Origin: Agaricus subrufescens
Taxonomy: Eukaryota > Basidiomycota > Agaricomycetes > Agaricales > Agaricaceae
Reading direction: 5' to 3'
Assembly (NCBI GenBank): GCA_029945375.1
Contig: CM057060.1
Location: 124,001 to 188,000, forward strand
Length of the DNA: 64,000 nt
Shown here: positions 12,775 to 24,423 of the stretch, piece after piece
How the letters are laid out: each line of letters begins with the position of its first letter
Numbering within the stretch: position 1 is the stretch's first letter
Made by a program: the position numbers and the translations under genes
The notes under the pieces: model-generated
The model's database searches: none
What the model saw: the letters and a program-made list of their open reading frames with translations, nothing else
What the model was told of the DNA's origin: nothing

Positions 12775-13963
12775 ATTTTTCTTTTCGCTTTTTCGCCCCA
12801 ATTTCTTTGGATGGACTTGGCAATAGGACGTACAGTATCTTAAATCTAATTATTTGAAGTTTTATCATTCTCAACCCAAAGTTCCGCAGGTCATCTCTCA
12901 AGGTGCCTGTAAGCTTTTGCTATCAAAAGATTAATAGCTGGCTAATGAATAGAGCGACCCTTGGTCGCGGCGTTTCATACAAGTATTGTTCCCTCATGAT
13001 CGGTGCGTCAGACTATGATCGACTCATTGGTTCGTAATGACAGCACCGGGGTCATACCAACCACAGCCAGTAATGCGCCTGTGTAAACGGATGCTTTGCT
13101 GACCCCTCTCACAGCAGCAGCAGCCTGGGCGTGGCTTATATATATATATATAATATGACCAAACTCATGATATTCCTTAGCTGTCTCGAAACGCGACCCC
13201 GAAACATGTATCATGAACATTACGTACTAATAAAACACACTGAAATCAAGGAGAAATAAAGCTTTATCGTATACAGCGTGGACTAAGTGAACAATCTCCC
13301 TCCCATGTGTGCAAAAATCTGCAAAAGGTCAGTAACAACCTCGAGAATCCAAACGTGAGACCATAATGACTGTTGATCCGGCCCGAATTGCCAAAGCCCT
13401 GCCGGCAAGAAAGGGAGTCTACAGTACATGGCAGATCAATGATTTGCTATGGTTTGCGGACTGTGATCTTGGTGGTTAGTGCGGGAGTAGCTGAGTTTTT
13501 ACTGGGTCGCTTGACGTTATGCTGACGGGCATTGCCTCCCATCGCCTGTGAGGATATGGTGTAGACCCGGATATAGTGACTAGACAGTGGTGACTATGAT
13601 GCAGAGTAATCGGAAGGACCCTGACGAGAAACTCAGTGAGATAGCTTCAAGTAGGCCAGTAGTTGAGTTTCAGCTCCTCGAGCACGTACCGGAACAGCAC
13701 CACCGCTCACCAGTTCTTTTATATTGTTGTTATCATAGCGTTATCCGCTATCAATAGAACAGCGAGGACCACAAATAATAGCATTACCGCCCACCAGTTC
13801 TTCGGTACCATTCCTATCATTCCAGATTTCTATCAGAAGCGGTATCATCGCTCACTAGCTAAACTATCACCGCCATTATTATATCACTATCAGCTATCAA
13901 TAGAATGAGGACCACATACAAATAGACGGGATTCCTGAATTGCGTTAACTGCGACTTACCATA
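12775..13963. other. Spacer upstream of 7-TM copy 3 (no gene seen)
   Basis: Homologous to 10149-11463. No supported coding frame. Contains the TA microsatellite and a short internally repetitive part around 13700-13880, where 'ccaccagttctt'-like phrases recur. Confidence 0.6.
13137..13153. repeat. TA dinucleotide microsatellite
   Basis: An uninterrupted run of TA. The homologous site in duplication unit A (near 10742) has only a short TATAAT, so the expansion post-dates the duplication. Confidence 0.85.
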
Positions 13964-15043
13964 ATGTCCTCCGGTGTCATACACCTTAATTCGGATTCTT
14001 ACCTTAACCACCTCTCACCACGGGAAGCTATGGAGTATGAGACAGCAAGAAACATTATCCTCGTATCCCTTGGTGTTAGTTTATCCACTCTCTCCATGTC
14101 TTCTCCTACTCAACATTATAGAAGGCTAGTATCTGGGACATATTTGCCACTCTACCCGACGATATAAGAGTCTTAAGGCGCAGCCGTTTACGCATCACTA
14201 CAATCTGTTTCATTTGCTCTAGGTCAGTATTTTCTGCTGCACGGCAATCTCATCAATAACAATATCTGCAGATTATTTGCTTTAGCAGCGCTTGTCATCA
14301 GTAGCCTCAACCGCAGGAGTATGTCCTCATTATTCTGAATTCTACCTGAAGATAACAGAGCTTTTCAGCAATAATCCCCGACATGCGTATAGCCGTCATC
14401 ACAAGTGTTATCCTCCATGCAATATCGCTTGGGTGCTCCTCATACTTATTTCTTCAGCGGACACTGGCAGTTTATGCAGATAGCCCCCGAGTGCGACGAT
14501 TCTTTGCCGTCCTTTGGATGGCATACATTGGTTCTGAATTGCTTCTGGTGTTCGCTGTCAAGCCGGCTTATATCCCGAAAACTCAACACTTCAAACATTC
14601 TGGTGTTCAACCCCTTCAATCCCTCACTGCTATTGTGATTATACTCTACGACTCCTTGGTATTCCTTGCAATCTCATACAAAATCGGTATCGCACATGTG
14701 GTCATCGACCGGGAAATGGGATGGGGGCGTTTCATTTCGGGAAAAGCTCTTCCTCGTCTTTCTCAAGCTGTCTTGCGGGGCGGGCAGCAGTATTTCTTGT
14801 TAGTGCCATTCTTCTTGTAATTGACCTTCGCTAATGTTCTGACATAGGATTGTTTGCATTGTGATTCTTCCTAGTGGAATATTTCTATATGTTCCTTCCA
14901 CCCCTCCCATTTTCAAAAGCATGATAACAGTACTCTGGTCACCGCTTATGGCCGTAATGGCATGCCGCGCCCACAGGAATATCAAGCTATTTGAATATGA
15001 TGTTACCCCACCATACCCAATTTCCGAGATCCAGTTTGTGTAG
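13964..15043 (+). CDS. 7-TM family protein, copy 3
   Basis: Five-exon family member, partner of copy 2. Exon 1 from ATG 13964; exon 2 encodes SIWDIFATLPDDIRVLRR; exon 3 the FALAALVISSL helix; exon 4 the SLGCSSYLFLQRTLAVYADS to GGQQYF section; exon 5 ends at TAG 15041. The exon 4 donor is GTTAGT. All junctions keep frame and no lesion is seen. Predicted topology is seven hydrophobic helices with a short cytosolic tail ending in the PYPISEI motif. Function unknown; the family resembles Agaricomycete orphan 7-TM proteins. Confidence 0.82.
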
Positions 15044-15660
15044 TTAACATAGTACATAGTAGATTTGTGACATTGATTAATGAAGGTACAACAGTCGGAA
15101 GGTTTTTAAGCATCGTCTCTGGTAGACATTACATGCAGAATCAGAGTATAGTGAGTCAAAATATTTGCTCATGCGCGTTCAGCATTACAGTTGTGTAGGG
15201 CTACCAGAAATACGAGGAGGCCGTGTCAGCCTCTTTCTCCGGAATCTCCGCATCCAGTCCGCGTCGAGCAGACTCACTAGCCCACTTGATCTTTATGACA
15301 TGAGGCTTACGGTAGTAATTGGAAGGTGACCTCCGTTCTGTGTATGTAGAATTATTTTTCTTGTGCTCTATCTCGCATTACCTATGAGATCAGAGCTCCC
15401 AGTCTTTCCAATTTGTTGTAATTTGAGCAAGTCTGTTGTTATATTGAATATATATACGGAGTTTAGTGGTGGCTCAGATATACATTGTTAATTGTTATAA
15501 GTATAATTCATTGTATGTAATGGCCCAACCTTCCATATGAATTGAATGATCGAGTATCCTGATCGTCCTTATTATTAGAGTCTTTGCTGTCCCATCAGCT
15601 GTCGGCTCGTGTCTCAGGAGTCGGCAAGTGGGTTTGCAAAACACTATCACAAATCCAAGT
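15044..15660. other. Intergenic region, no gene seen
   Basis: AT-rich sequence downstream of 7-TM copy 3. No coding frame, RNA gene or clear repeat is recognisable. Confidence 0.5.
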
Positions 15661-15980
15661 CTATATTGCTAAGCGAGGTAGGTCTTGGCCTTTTGGTCTC
15701 AAACCTTTGAGAAATTTACTTAGATCTGTAGCACCTGTCCCTCTCAAACATTCTTTTTCATTCTGCTTAAACGTACTCCCAGACTCCTCTCATTCTTTGA
15801 TCCTCGCTGAGAATTCTCTACCGTTGTTCCAGCCACTCTTGATCGCGAACAATTCGTGTATCCGATAACATAAAGGGTGACAATAATCATGTGAGCATCT
15901 CTCCATTCCTTTACCGCCTTCACGGCATAATTATATGCCTCTAAAATCGGAGCATCACACCCATCTTGTGTAGCTTTGAG
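15661..15980 (-). pseudogene. Indoleamine 2,3-dioxygenase 3' remnant 1
   Basis: Translation of the complement shows a degraded C-terminus of the IDO/Bna2 haem dioxygenase family, which opens the tryptophan-kynurenine-NAD pathway. It reads AYNYAVKAVKEWRDAHMIIV, then, after a stop and a frame change near 15740, RGTGATDLSKFLKGLR, which matches the family's C-terminal GTGGTD...FLK block. The catalytic N-terminal part is absent. It lies downstream of helical gene 1. A more intact second copy is at 20004-20336. Confidence 0.72.
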
Positions 15981-15998
15981 CTTAGAACAAAAGGATCT

Positions 15999-16307
15999 TC
16001 AATCTGTGCATAAGGTGGGACAAAAATGCGTGATGGTAACAAGGCGTATAAGCTCGCATTCATTCAGAGAAAGACTTTTCGGATGGTGGCATGCGTAAGA
16101 TTGGATATTGATGCATGACTTCTCACGTTTATCTTTGGATCCAGCAGTTGCAAAGACTAGAAGCATTTTGGTACCATTGAAATACGACTGCAATTCACTA
16201 CGCACAAGTATGGTATAGTACTCTAGTTCCATAAATGTTTCCGAAAATTCAATATCAACGCTATCAACACAATTGTACTGCATCAAAATGGCGTGGTTGA
16301 AACGCAT
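15999..16307 (-). other. Open frame downstream of helical gene 1, uncertain
   Basis: A 102-codon frame containing YFNGTKMLLVFATAG. A diverged, interrupted counterpart occurs around 17540-17950, downstream of helical gene 2. Because that counterpart has stops and a different frame, this is more likely 3' flank or relic sequence shared by the duplication than a gene. Confidence 0.25.
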
Positions 16308-16643
16308 GTCGCCCAGCGGAGAATCTTTCTCCAGAACGGGCCCTTGGATGGAGGAGCATTACTGACAGGTGCGTCATCACTTGCGTCAGGTCTTTCTGAG
16401 ACGTTCCGAGGAGAGGAAGTATTGATGCGTCCGAGTCGGAGGGCCCTCTGCTGGAACCAGACAGTCACTTCGCTTGGCCCGTCCAGATCATTCTGAGAGC
16501 GGGCTGAACGTTGTTTGTTTTCACATTGAAAAAAGGCCCACCATGAGGGACCATTTTGTCGTCGTTTGCGACTTCCTTTTGTCGTTTTGCGGCCATCCCT
16601 ACTCACGCTTGAGATAATGAACGAGACCAAGTGCTTTAACAAC
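16283..16643 (-). other. Downstream open frame of helical gene 1 (possible extra exon)
   Basis: Encodes a basic segment (SRDGRKTTKGSRKRRQN) and a C-terminus with PPSKGPFWRKI and STTPF. A homologous frame of 157 codons with its own ATG (18471) follows helical gene 2. Conservation of the frame in both copies suggests it is translated, either as a spliced last exon or as a separate small protein, but no splice pair that works in both copies could be fixed. Confidence 0.4.
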
Positions 16644-17464
16644 CTACGATGATTCATATAGTACGCCGTCTGCAATGTTGTGTGAGTATAACCTTAGTCG
16701 ATCTATCGTGTCAAGGAATGTTTGCCATTTTGCACCCATTAATTTAGTCTCTTCCACAGATGGTGGGTCAGCATCGACAGAATGTTCGTTTCGAGTCTGC
16801 TTTAACAGCCGCTTAAACTGACTGTGACATTGTTGCAGTATTCCATTACATTCATTGATGGCACTATAGATTTCTGAGACTAATTCCGCATTCTGGGAGG
16901 AGGTCAACGAAAACTTGGAGCTTTTTCTATGCCCTAAAGGTGTTCTTCAGTATACTGTGACAGTCTAGAGACCTAGAATGTACTTACTAGTACCTGTTAC
17001 TGCTGTTACTCGGTCAATCATCTTCTCCAGTTCTGTACGAATTGCTAAAAAGGCCTGTTTCGCTTCATTAGAACGTCGCATAGCCATCTCTGCACCCATA
17101 TTGACATCAGACACGGCATCATATGTCGGGACTTTCGCTTCCACATTCCCTAATAATACCAAGTACCGCCTTGCCAGCTCTCTTGCAGCCAGTAGTACCT
17201 TGAAGGCTTTCAGAAGCTCTTCTCGTAGAGTTATACGGGTTTCATTGAGGATTTTGATGGCCTCTGGATTGACGTCCCGAAATTTTTCCACAGCAAGCCA
17301 GAGGCGATCAAGGTTTGGCGCAAATACATGCCACGATATTTCATATATACGCTGGAAAGATTGTGTATCTGGCGGTAGCTAGAAGATACATTAGCATTGT
17401 GGAGATCTACTTTGGAATGTCATACGTGGAGGGAAGCGCAGACCAGAGGCTGCGAAGTGGCCAT
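16644..17464 (-). CDS. Helical protein of unknown function, paralogue 1
   Basis: Three exons (17464-17426, 17378-16994, 16933-16644) sum to 714 nt, 237 aa. The first exon is only 13 codons (MATSQPLVCASLH) and is identical in the neighbouring paralogue, as are the splice sites. The protein is predicted to be almost wholly alpha-helical, with long amphipathic stretches (EELLKAFKVLLAARELARRY; MGAEMAMRRSNEAKQAF; ELVSEIYSAINECNGILQQC), like a helical bundle. No signal peptide, TM segment or catalytic motif is seen. It is one half of a tandem duplication with an offset of 1864 bp. Resemblance to regulatory helical-bundle domains is only structural guesswork. Confidence 0.7.
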
Positions 17465-17539
17465 AGAGGAACAGTGGAAAGTGGCGGCTAATTGTAATAA
17501 TTATGCATCAACAAAAGCTGAGGTAATCTAAAAATACAT

Positions 17540-17950
17540 CATTAACATTGATCATCAATCTCGCGAGCCTGATCTAACCAAATTGGTTCAGAAGCTAGTT
17601 CAAGTTGATTACAGGAGTCAACGACTTGAACGATCCGTCCTCGGATAGTACTCGAGATGACCTCCCACGGCCGGCCTTTATTTCTACAGGCAAATACTAC
17701 GATTTCGTGTGAGTATTCCTCAAAAAGTGCAATGGTAACAAGGTATATAAGCTCGCATTCGTTCACATAAGACTTTCTGGATGCTGGCATACGTGAAGTC
17801 AGATATCTGTGCATGGCCTCTCATATTTACTTTTAAAAATAGGAGTTGCAAAGACTGGGTGCAGTTTGGTACCATTAAAATACGACTGCGATGCGCTACG
17901 CGCTAGTATGTTATAGTATTCCATAAATATTTCCGAAACACCCTACATGA
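17540..17950. other. Spacer between the helical paralogues
   Basis: Contains the upstream region of paralogue 1, repeated upstream of paralogue 2 near 19440-19600, and the decayed counterpart of the 15999-16307 frame. No independent gene is supported. Confidence 0.5.
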
Positions 17951-17997
17951 AATTAAAACAATGCGATCGAAAATGCTTTAAATACAATTGTACTATA

Positions 17998-18471
17998 TCA
18001 GAACTGTGTGGTAGAAATGCATATGGCCCAGCGGAAGATCTTTCTCCAGAACGGGACCTTAGATGGAGGAGCAGTACTGACAGGTACGCCATCACTTGCA
18101 TCAGGTCTTTCTGAGACATCCCAAGGAGAGGAGCTATTGATGCGCTGGAGGGCCCTCTGCCGGAACGAGTCAGTCGCTTCGTTTGACATTTGACCATTTG
18201 ATGGGGAAGTGTGTAGAACAGGTCCATCCTCAGGTTCCTGTAGCCTCTGCGTGGCGTCTACTGGATTGATTTCATCTGTTGACATCTCCTGAGGGTTGCC
18301 AAGAGTAAGAGCAGCTACACCAGGATTTGTGGGTTCGCTCGGTGCATCCATATCATTTTGAGAGTGGGCTGAATGTCGTTTATCTTCACGTTGAAAAAAG
18401 GTCCGCCATAAAGGAACATTTTGTCGTTGTTTGGGACTTCCCTTTGTCTTTTTGTGACCATCCCTGCTCAT
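17998..18471 (-). CDS. Downstream open frame of helical gene 2 (possible extra exon or small protein)
   Basis: A 157-codon frame starting MSRDGHKKTKGSPK, 37 bp downstream of the stop of paralogue 2. It is Q, S, T and P rich with a basic N-terminus, and ends PPSKVPFWRKIFRWAICIS. The homologous frame after paralogue 1 lacks about 40 internal codons and has GTG at the start position. Conserved termini argue for coding, but the link to the upstream gene is unresolved. Confidence 0.45.
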   Translation of the reverse strand: MSRDGHKKTKGSPKQRQNVPLWRTFFQREDKRHSAHSQNDMDAPSEPTNPGVAALTLGNPQEMSTDEINPVDATQRLQEPEDGPVLHTSPSNGQMSNEATDSFRQRALQRINSSSPWDVSERPDASDGVPVSTAPPSKVPFWRKIFRWAICISTTQF

Positions 18472-18507
18472 ACTTGAGATAATGAATGCCGTGGGAACTT
18501 GAACGAC

Positions 18508-19328
18508 CTACGATGATTCATATAGTACACCGTCTGCGATGCTGTACGCCTGTAAAGTTACTTCATCCACCGTGTCAAAGAACGTTTGCCATTTTGCACC
18601 CATTAATTTTGTCTCTTCCTCAGATGGGGGGTCAGTATCAACAGAATATTCGTTTCGAGTCAGCTCTAAAAGCTGCCCGAATTGGCCGTGACATTGTTGC
18701 AGTAATCCATTACATTCATTGATGGCACCATAAATTTCCGAGACTAATTCCGCATTCTGGGAGGAGGTCAACGAATACTTGGAGGCCTTCCTATGTTCTA
18801 AAATTTGTTTTCAGTGTACTGGGCTGGTCTAGAGGCCTGGAATGCACTTACTAGTACCTGTTACTGCTGTTACCTGGTCAATCATCTTCTCCAATTCCTT
18901 ACGAAATACAAAAAAGGCTTGTTCAGCTTCATTAGAACGTCGCATAGCCATCTCTGCACCCATATTGACATCAGACACAGCGCCATGTGTCGGGCTTTTT
19001 GCTTCCACATTTCCTAATAATACCAAGTACCGCTTGGCCAGTTCTCTTGCAGCCAGTAGCATCTCGTAGACATTCAGAAGCTCTTCTCGTAGAATTTCAC
19101 GGGTTTTGTTGAAGATCTCAATGGCCTCTGGATTAACATCCCGAAATTTTTCCACAGCAAGCCGGAGGCGATCGAGGTGTGGCGCAAATACATGCCATGA
19201 TATTTCATATATGCGCTTGAAAGGTTGTATATCTGGCGGTAGCTAGAAGATACGTTAGCATTGTGGCGATCGCCTTTGGGATATCATACATGGAGGGAAG
19301 CGCAGACCAGAGGCTGCGAAGTGGCCAT
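18508..19328 (-). CDS. Helical protein of unknown function, paralogue 2
   Basis: Tandem paralogue of the gene at 16644-17464, with the same three-exon structure, the same 13-codon first exon and matching termini (ends ADGVLYESS). Conserved blocks include IYEISWHVFAPHLDRLRLAV, RYLVLLGNVEAK, VSDVNMGAEMAMRRSNEAEQ and LMGAKWQTF. Differences are mostly substitutions and the frame is open, so both copies may be expressed. Predicted soluble and helical. Function unknown. Confidence 0.7.
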
Positions 19329-20003
19329 AGAGAAACAGTGGATAATGGCGGTTGTGATAATTACGCATTAACAAAAGCTGAGCTAAGCGGTCCCGAACGA
19401 ATACGTCAATTGTGCCCAGTTTGTCATTGATCATTATCTCATCTCGCGAACCTGATCTTACGGGATTAGTTCAGAGGCCAGCTGATAACAGGAGTCAACG
19501 ACTGGAACGATCTGTCCTCGAATACTTGAGATGAGCGCGCATAGCTGATCTTAGTTTCTACATGCAAGGAGACTGTGATTCCCTATCAATATTCCTTATC
19601 ATAAGTATAGCTCTTGTCGAAGCTAATCTCCCGTAATTCCAACTCAGAGCGTGTTTGAAAACTCAGAACATTACCAACTTGTGAGGCCATACGGAAGTTC
19701 TGTCTCGAAGCCATGGCAGAGTGGGTCAGGCCTTTCGAGACACTAGAGCAAACCCCCTCTTGTGAGTATTATCAATGGAGTCACTACCTTCCTAAATGTT
19801 CATTTTCCATAGTGAAGACCCAGGATCTCTCGACGCTTTGAAGAATAAGGCAACCAACGACTTGATACAAAGCCTGTTATAAAGAATTTCGATCGTTATG
19901 AACGTCTTTCCACAATGTGGCATCTGCAGAATATACGATAATGGATTGCTCGTGCCTCAGCGAGCAAGTTTGTGTAACATAACACAAATCTAACTCTATG
20001 CTA
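19329..20003. other. Spacer, no gene seen
   Basis: Upstream region of helical paralogue 2. The part 19440-19600 is similar to 17540-17720 upstream of paralogue 1. No coding frame is supported. Confidence 0.5.
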
Positions 20004-20336
20004 CTAGGCGAGATAAGTTTCGGCCGTTTGGTCTCTTAGACCTTTGAGAAACTTCACTAAATCTGTACCACCTGTCCCTCTTAAACCTTCCTTTTCATTA
20101 TTCTCAAACGCACTCTCTATCTCATCCTCGGTTTAATTCTCTGCTCCTTGCTGAGAAGTCTTTACCGCTGTTCCAGTCACTCTTGCTCGGGAACGATTCG
20201 CAGATCCGATCACATAAAGGGCGACGATAATCATATGAGCATCTCTCCATTCCTTCACCGCCTTCACTACACCATTATAGGTCTCCAAAATCGGCGCGTC
20301 GCACCCGTCTTGTGTAGCTTTCAAAACAAAATGCAA
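20004..20336 (-). pseudogene. Indoleamine 2,3-dioxygenase 3' remnant 2
   Basis: The complement reads through the IDO C-terminal region: TYNGVVKAVKEWRDAHMIIV, then SANRSRARVTG, one in-frame TAA, then EGLRGTGGTDLVKFLKGLRDQTAE and a terminal stop at 20006-20004. The RDxH..IV and GTGGTD...FLKGLRD blocks are diagnostic of the family. The haem-binding and catalytic core is missing and no upstream exons were recognised above 20340. One nonsense codon makes it less decayed than remnant 1. It sits about 1.5 kb from an anion:cation symporter gene of the type that imports nicotinate in yeast. Confidence 0.78.
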
Positions 20337-21803
20337 TGAAAAGAAAAAGAGGTGAGAGGGCGGGTTTCTGTCAGTCTGAAAGGCCAGCAGCTCGGTTTAA
20401 ATAGGTCTGTAGATTGACATTGTCATGATAAACAACCTGTGTCGTCATCAGAAATCGCATACTTACACGCCCAAGTCCAAGGTGACTCATACTTTATTAT
20501 CTGATATTTCGGTTCATGTTCAACAACCTAGTGCTACCAAGAAATATGCGGTGCGTGGTGACCTTTCTGCTGTCAGTTTCCTAAGGTTTTGGTAAGGGTC
20601 CCGTGGGGGTCGTTATATATCAGAGAGTGGGTGTGGCGTAGAGGACTGGTGGGATCCAGACTATGGCTGTTAGAATCGAACAAACGTATATGACATCACT
20701 TAGTGATCAATAATTTCACACGATATCTGACCTCCTGGCATCTGTCGTTATAATTACGCAGTCAAAGAAACTTACCCCTGTCGGTAGCCATTCAATGTTG
20801 CTCCACCGTCACTTTTTTATTCAACAGTTTCGCACCATATGTCTACCCTTTGGCCTGATCACTCATCTTCTGAACGCTCGTCCATCCGCGGTCGATTCCT
20901 ACAGCAAATTAGCGTTCTTTTTGATAGCCTAGCACTGAACGATTTTACGGTGGCTTTTCTATTTATGTTCAGGTACAGAGGTTCTGACTGAGAAAATACC
21001 TACAAGTTTGAGAGGATTTGCCCAACATTCAATGTCCACCCGATTTTATTATAAATCAAAGTTTGGTGGCGTCCCATCTATCGCACCATTTCATCTATTC
21101 GAGGTCTCTAGATTCGGGCAACGTCGAAAATATGATCTCGGCTATATAGCCTGTCAGCATCGGGATTATCTTATAACCATCCGATAGCGTTAATAGGTTT
21201 GGAGTTTGATCATATGGCCCATTACCATCAAATGCATTCAACGGGTGACATTGCCGTAAGTGAATTGTTAATAAACTCTCCAGGCCCTGACGTCTGAAAT
21301 ACGTTATACATGCAGTGCCCCACCCTCAGGCTTGGACCCGTGTGTGAGTTCTGGCGCACCGTGTGTCCGGTGTACAGCCAGCCATTCAAATTTGCGAAAA
21401 CCTCTGGGAAAAACCCACTTCAGAATTTGTACATACCCAATGTCCACGGATCGGTGTTAAGCTGGTCAACGTTGCTGGAATCTATCCTGTGGGGGACTTT
21501 GCCAAGCCACTCGCTTTCTAATTATAAGATCCGCAACTTAAAAACGGCTGCATTTGGGGTGTACCCCGCATTATCATCGGTGATCATGTGCTTCCTGTCA
21601 GAATTCCCGACTCACCGGTTGCTATTAATATGACACTCACCAGAGATATTCCTCCTCTGAAATCCAGCAGATGGTCAACGCGTCAGGCGTTCAAGGTCAG
21701 CATCAGATCACCGACCCATAAGAGGCATTCTCTCTCCCACACTATACGGCATCATTCATACAAGTGGGGATTAACCAGTTCCGGCCCACTATAAAGTCAC
21801 GAA
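20337..21803. other. Intergenic region, no gene seen
   Basis: No frame with recognisable similarity. Presumably includes the promoter of the symporter gene. Confidence 0.5.
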
Positions 21804-24423
21804 ATGGCGCAAGCTGACCTTGACACCATGGCTGGCGACCCACCAACATCCCCTGAGAACGAAAAACAGTTGTATGAATCGCACCTCGACACCACAAGCT
21901 CTGATGCGAAATCCGACATCGACTTTGGAGGGGACTCGGCTCTTCCTCCGCCCCCGAAACTCACGGCCGAAGAGGAGAAAAAGTTGTGGAGGAAGATAGA
22001 CCTAAGGCTGATGCCAATTCTCTCCTGCATGTACTTGGCATCGTTTATCGATAGAGGTAAGCCATCGTTTTGGCTCTCAGGTCATTGTTTGATTCATTGT
22101 TTCATGACTAGGGAATATTGGTGCGTCGGATCTTTGGTTTTGGAGACTGGTGAAATGAACAATGTTTAGGCAATGCTAAACTGCAGGGTTTGACTACACA
22201 GTTGGGTTTGGTCGGCAACCAATACAATATAGCTTTGGTACGTCCTCATCGTGCTCACTGCACGAGTACAAAATGACTTACCATTTATGACATAGACCAT
22301 GTACTTTATTGTGAGTTTGTCATTTACCGCTGAGATTCCAACGGATGCTTAGATGTCGTCAGCCGTACTGCATCTTTGAATGTCCTGCAAAGTTGGTGTC
22401 TATTTCTGGATATGCAAATCCATGTTCTGAGTTTCTTCTGGAACAGCCTTGTATTGAAACGATTTAGACCATCGAAGTGAGCCAAGACGATCATTTCATG
22501 TTGTAGAGCTGATAATGACAATCGGAATAGATGGTTACCAGGAATTACAGTGAGTAAATCGGAACTTGGAGATATCATTGCTGAATGACGTTGTTACCAG
22601 TGTTTATGGGCTATTATTATGTATGTTATAAACCCCGTCCATCTTCATGCTAGCAAGAAACTGAAATTGGTGTCTAGGACGTTGATGGGGCTGGTTAAAA
22701 AGTAACTTTTCCATCCACCTCTCGTCCCTTTCGCTTCGGAAAAGTAACAGTGCTTCTTTTAGCTATCCTCAACTTGTCGGAGTTCGGATTTGCCTAGGAG
22801 TCGCAGAAGCAGGGCTATTCCCAGGTGTTGTATACTAGTGAGTGTGAATCAGCTCTATTCTCGTCCTATCTATTAACAACCCCTAGCCTTTCAATATGGT
22901 ACCCGCGTCACATGCTTCAATATCGAATCGGCCTATTCTTTGGTGCCGCATCTATGGCTGGTGCATTTTCAGGATTATTAGCCTATGCTATCAGTTTCAT
23001 GTCTGGAGTGGGCGGAAAACTTGGATGGTCCTGGATCTTCGTACGTGTCGCCCGATACTAAACTGCGACTAAATCTGATTCGATTACTAGATACTCGAAG
23101 GTCTCGGGACATTAGTTATTGGTTTACTTGCCTTCTTAAGTATGACACCCCTACTGTGGTAAATGACAGCACTCACAACTTCAATATTCAGTATTAGTCG
23201 ACTTCCCTGCTACAGCAGCTTTCCTTACTCCCGAAGAACGCTCCTATGTAATCTGGCGCAAAAGTGAGCTCACATGCTCACAATCTCGACCTCTGCTTAG
23301 GCTGACTGACTACTCTAGAGTACGATAACTCTTCCGTTGGTGAAGAAGAGCACTTTGAAATGCGACATTTCTGGGCAGCCGTGTCGGATTGGCAAGTCTG
23401 GTTGCATATTTTAATTTACATGTCAATCATTGGACCCCGTAAGTCTCCCTCATTCGATGCGTACTCAGGATCCTCACTTCTCCAGTCTATGGCATAACAC
23501 TGTTCCTTCCGTAAGTTCTGGGAATCAAACATCTGGATACCGAGTGACTAAATCTTATCCTCTTATAGGACAATCATCAATTCGTGAGTATCATCACAGG
23601 AGTCTAAACCCCTCAATTATACTAACCTCACTCCAGTTTCGGATACTCCACTGCAGTCAGTCAATTACTCACAGTCCCTCCATACGTCTCCGCAAGTAAG
23701 TACAAATCCCAAAAATTCTCAGAGCAATCTCGCTCATAAAAAAACCAAGCAATCATACTATACCTCTGGGCCGTCTACTCCGACAAAATCAAAAAACGAT
23801 CCCCCTTCGTCTTCGCAGGACTCGTCTTCTGTCTAATCGGATTCGCAATCAACATCTCAACCGCACCCAACGGCGTCAAATACTTTGGAACATTCTTCGT
23901 CGTAGCCGGGAGTTACGCCGCTTTCCCAGGTGTGGTTGCCTGGTGAGCCAATGGTTCTTCGTCTCTTTCAACGTTTTGGTAAACTTATATGTATATACAT
24001 TCAAGGCTTGGAAATAACTTGGCAGGACAATACAAACGCGGAATAGGCATGGCCGTACAGATCGGAATCGGAAACTTCAGTGGAGCATTCGCATCCAACA
24101 TCTACCGCGCCAAAGACAGTCCCAGGTTCATAGTAGGCCGTAAGTCCTCCCTCCACAGCGATATCCATGTTCAAAATCCGATGAAATTCCCCATTAATCT
24201 CACACACACACACACACAAAATTTAACAGACGCAATTGAACTCATGTTTGTCGGAATCGGATTTATCTGTGTTCCAATCGCTGTTTTGGCATATAACCGA
24301 ATCAACAAGAACCGTGATGAACTACAACGACGTGCTTTGGAAAACGGAGAAAAGGACAAGTATACGTCTCAACGACTCCGCGAGATGGGGGACCGTGCGC
24401 CTGATTTTAGGTACACGTTATAG
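21804..24423 (+). CDS. MFS anion:cation symporter (allantoate/nicotinate permease type)
   Basis: Twelve-helix major facilitator transporter of the Dal5/Tna1 family, imported substrate probably a small carboxylate or vitamin. About 15 exons, some very short. Exon 1 starts at ATG 21804 and has a hydrophilic N-terminus, then KLTAEEEKKLWRKIDLRLMP and CMYLASFIDRG, the family TM1 motif. Traceable later segments are NAKLQGLTTQLGLVGNQYNI, PYCIFECPA, RPSKWLPGIT, MTLMGLVKNYPQLVGVRICL, GVAEAGLFPGVVYY, LSIWYPRHMLQYRIGLFFGA, GWSWIF, ILEGLGTLVIG, LGNNLAGQYKRGIGMA and a tail ending RAPDFRYTL. These are hallmark motifs of the family. All splice sites inspected fit GT-AG and keep frame. No lesions seen. Substrate not determinable. 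Confidence 0.88.
24201..24218. repeat. CA dinucleotide repeat in a symporter intron
   Basis: A CA run inside the last intron of the transporter gene, shortly before the acceptor. It may vary between strains. Confidence 0.8.

Larger units (their letters stand above)
12575..15062. repeat. Segmental duplication, unit B
   Basis: Head-to-tail copy of unit A: truncated coiled-coil 3' end, spacer, then 7-TM copy 3. It differs from unit A by point changes, a TA-dinucleotide expansion near 13137 and extra sequence around 13680-13880. Confidence 0.85.

Noticed and set aside
21310..21794. Plus-strand frames upstream of the symporter
   Set aside because: No recognised similarity, no splice continuity with the symporter gene and composition typical of non-coding DNA.
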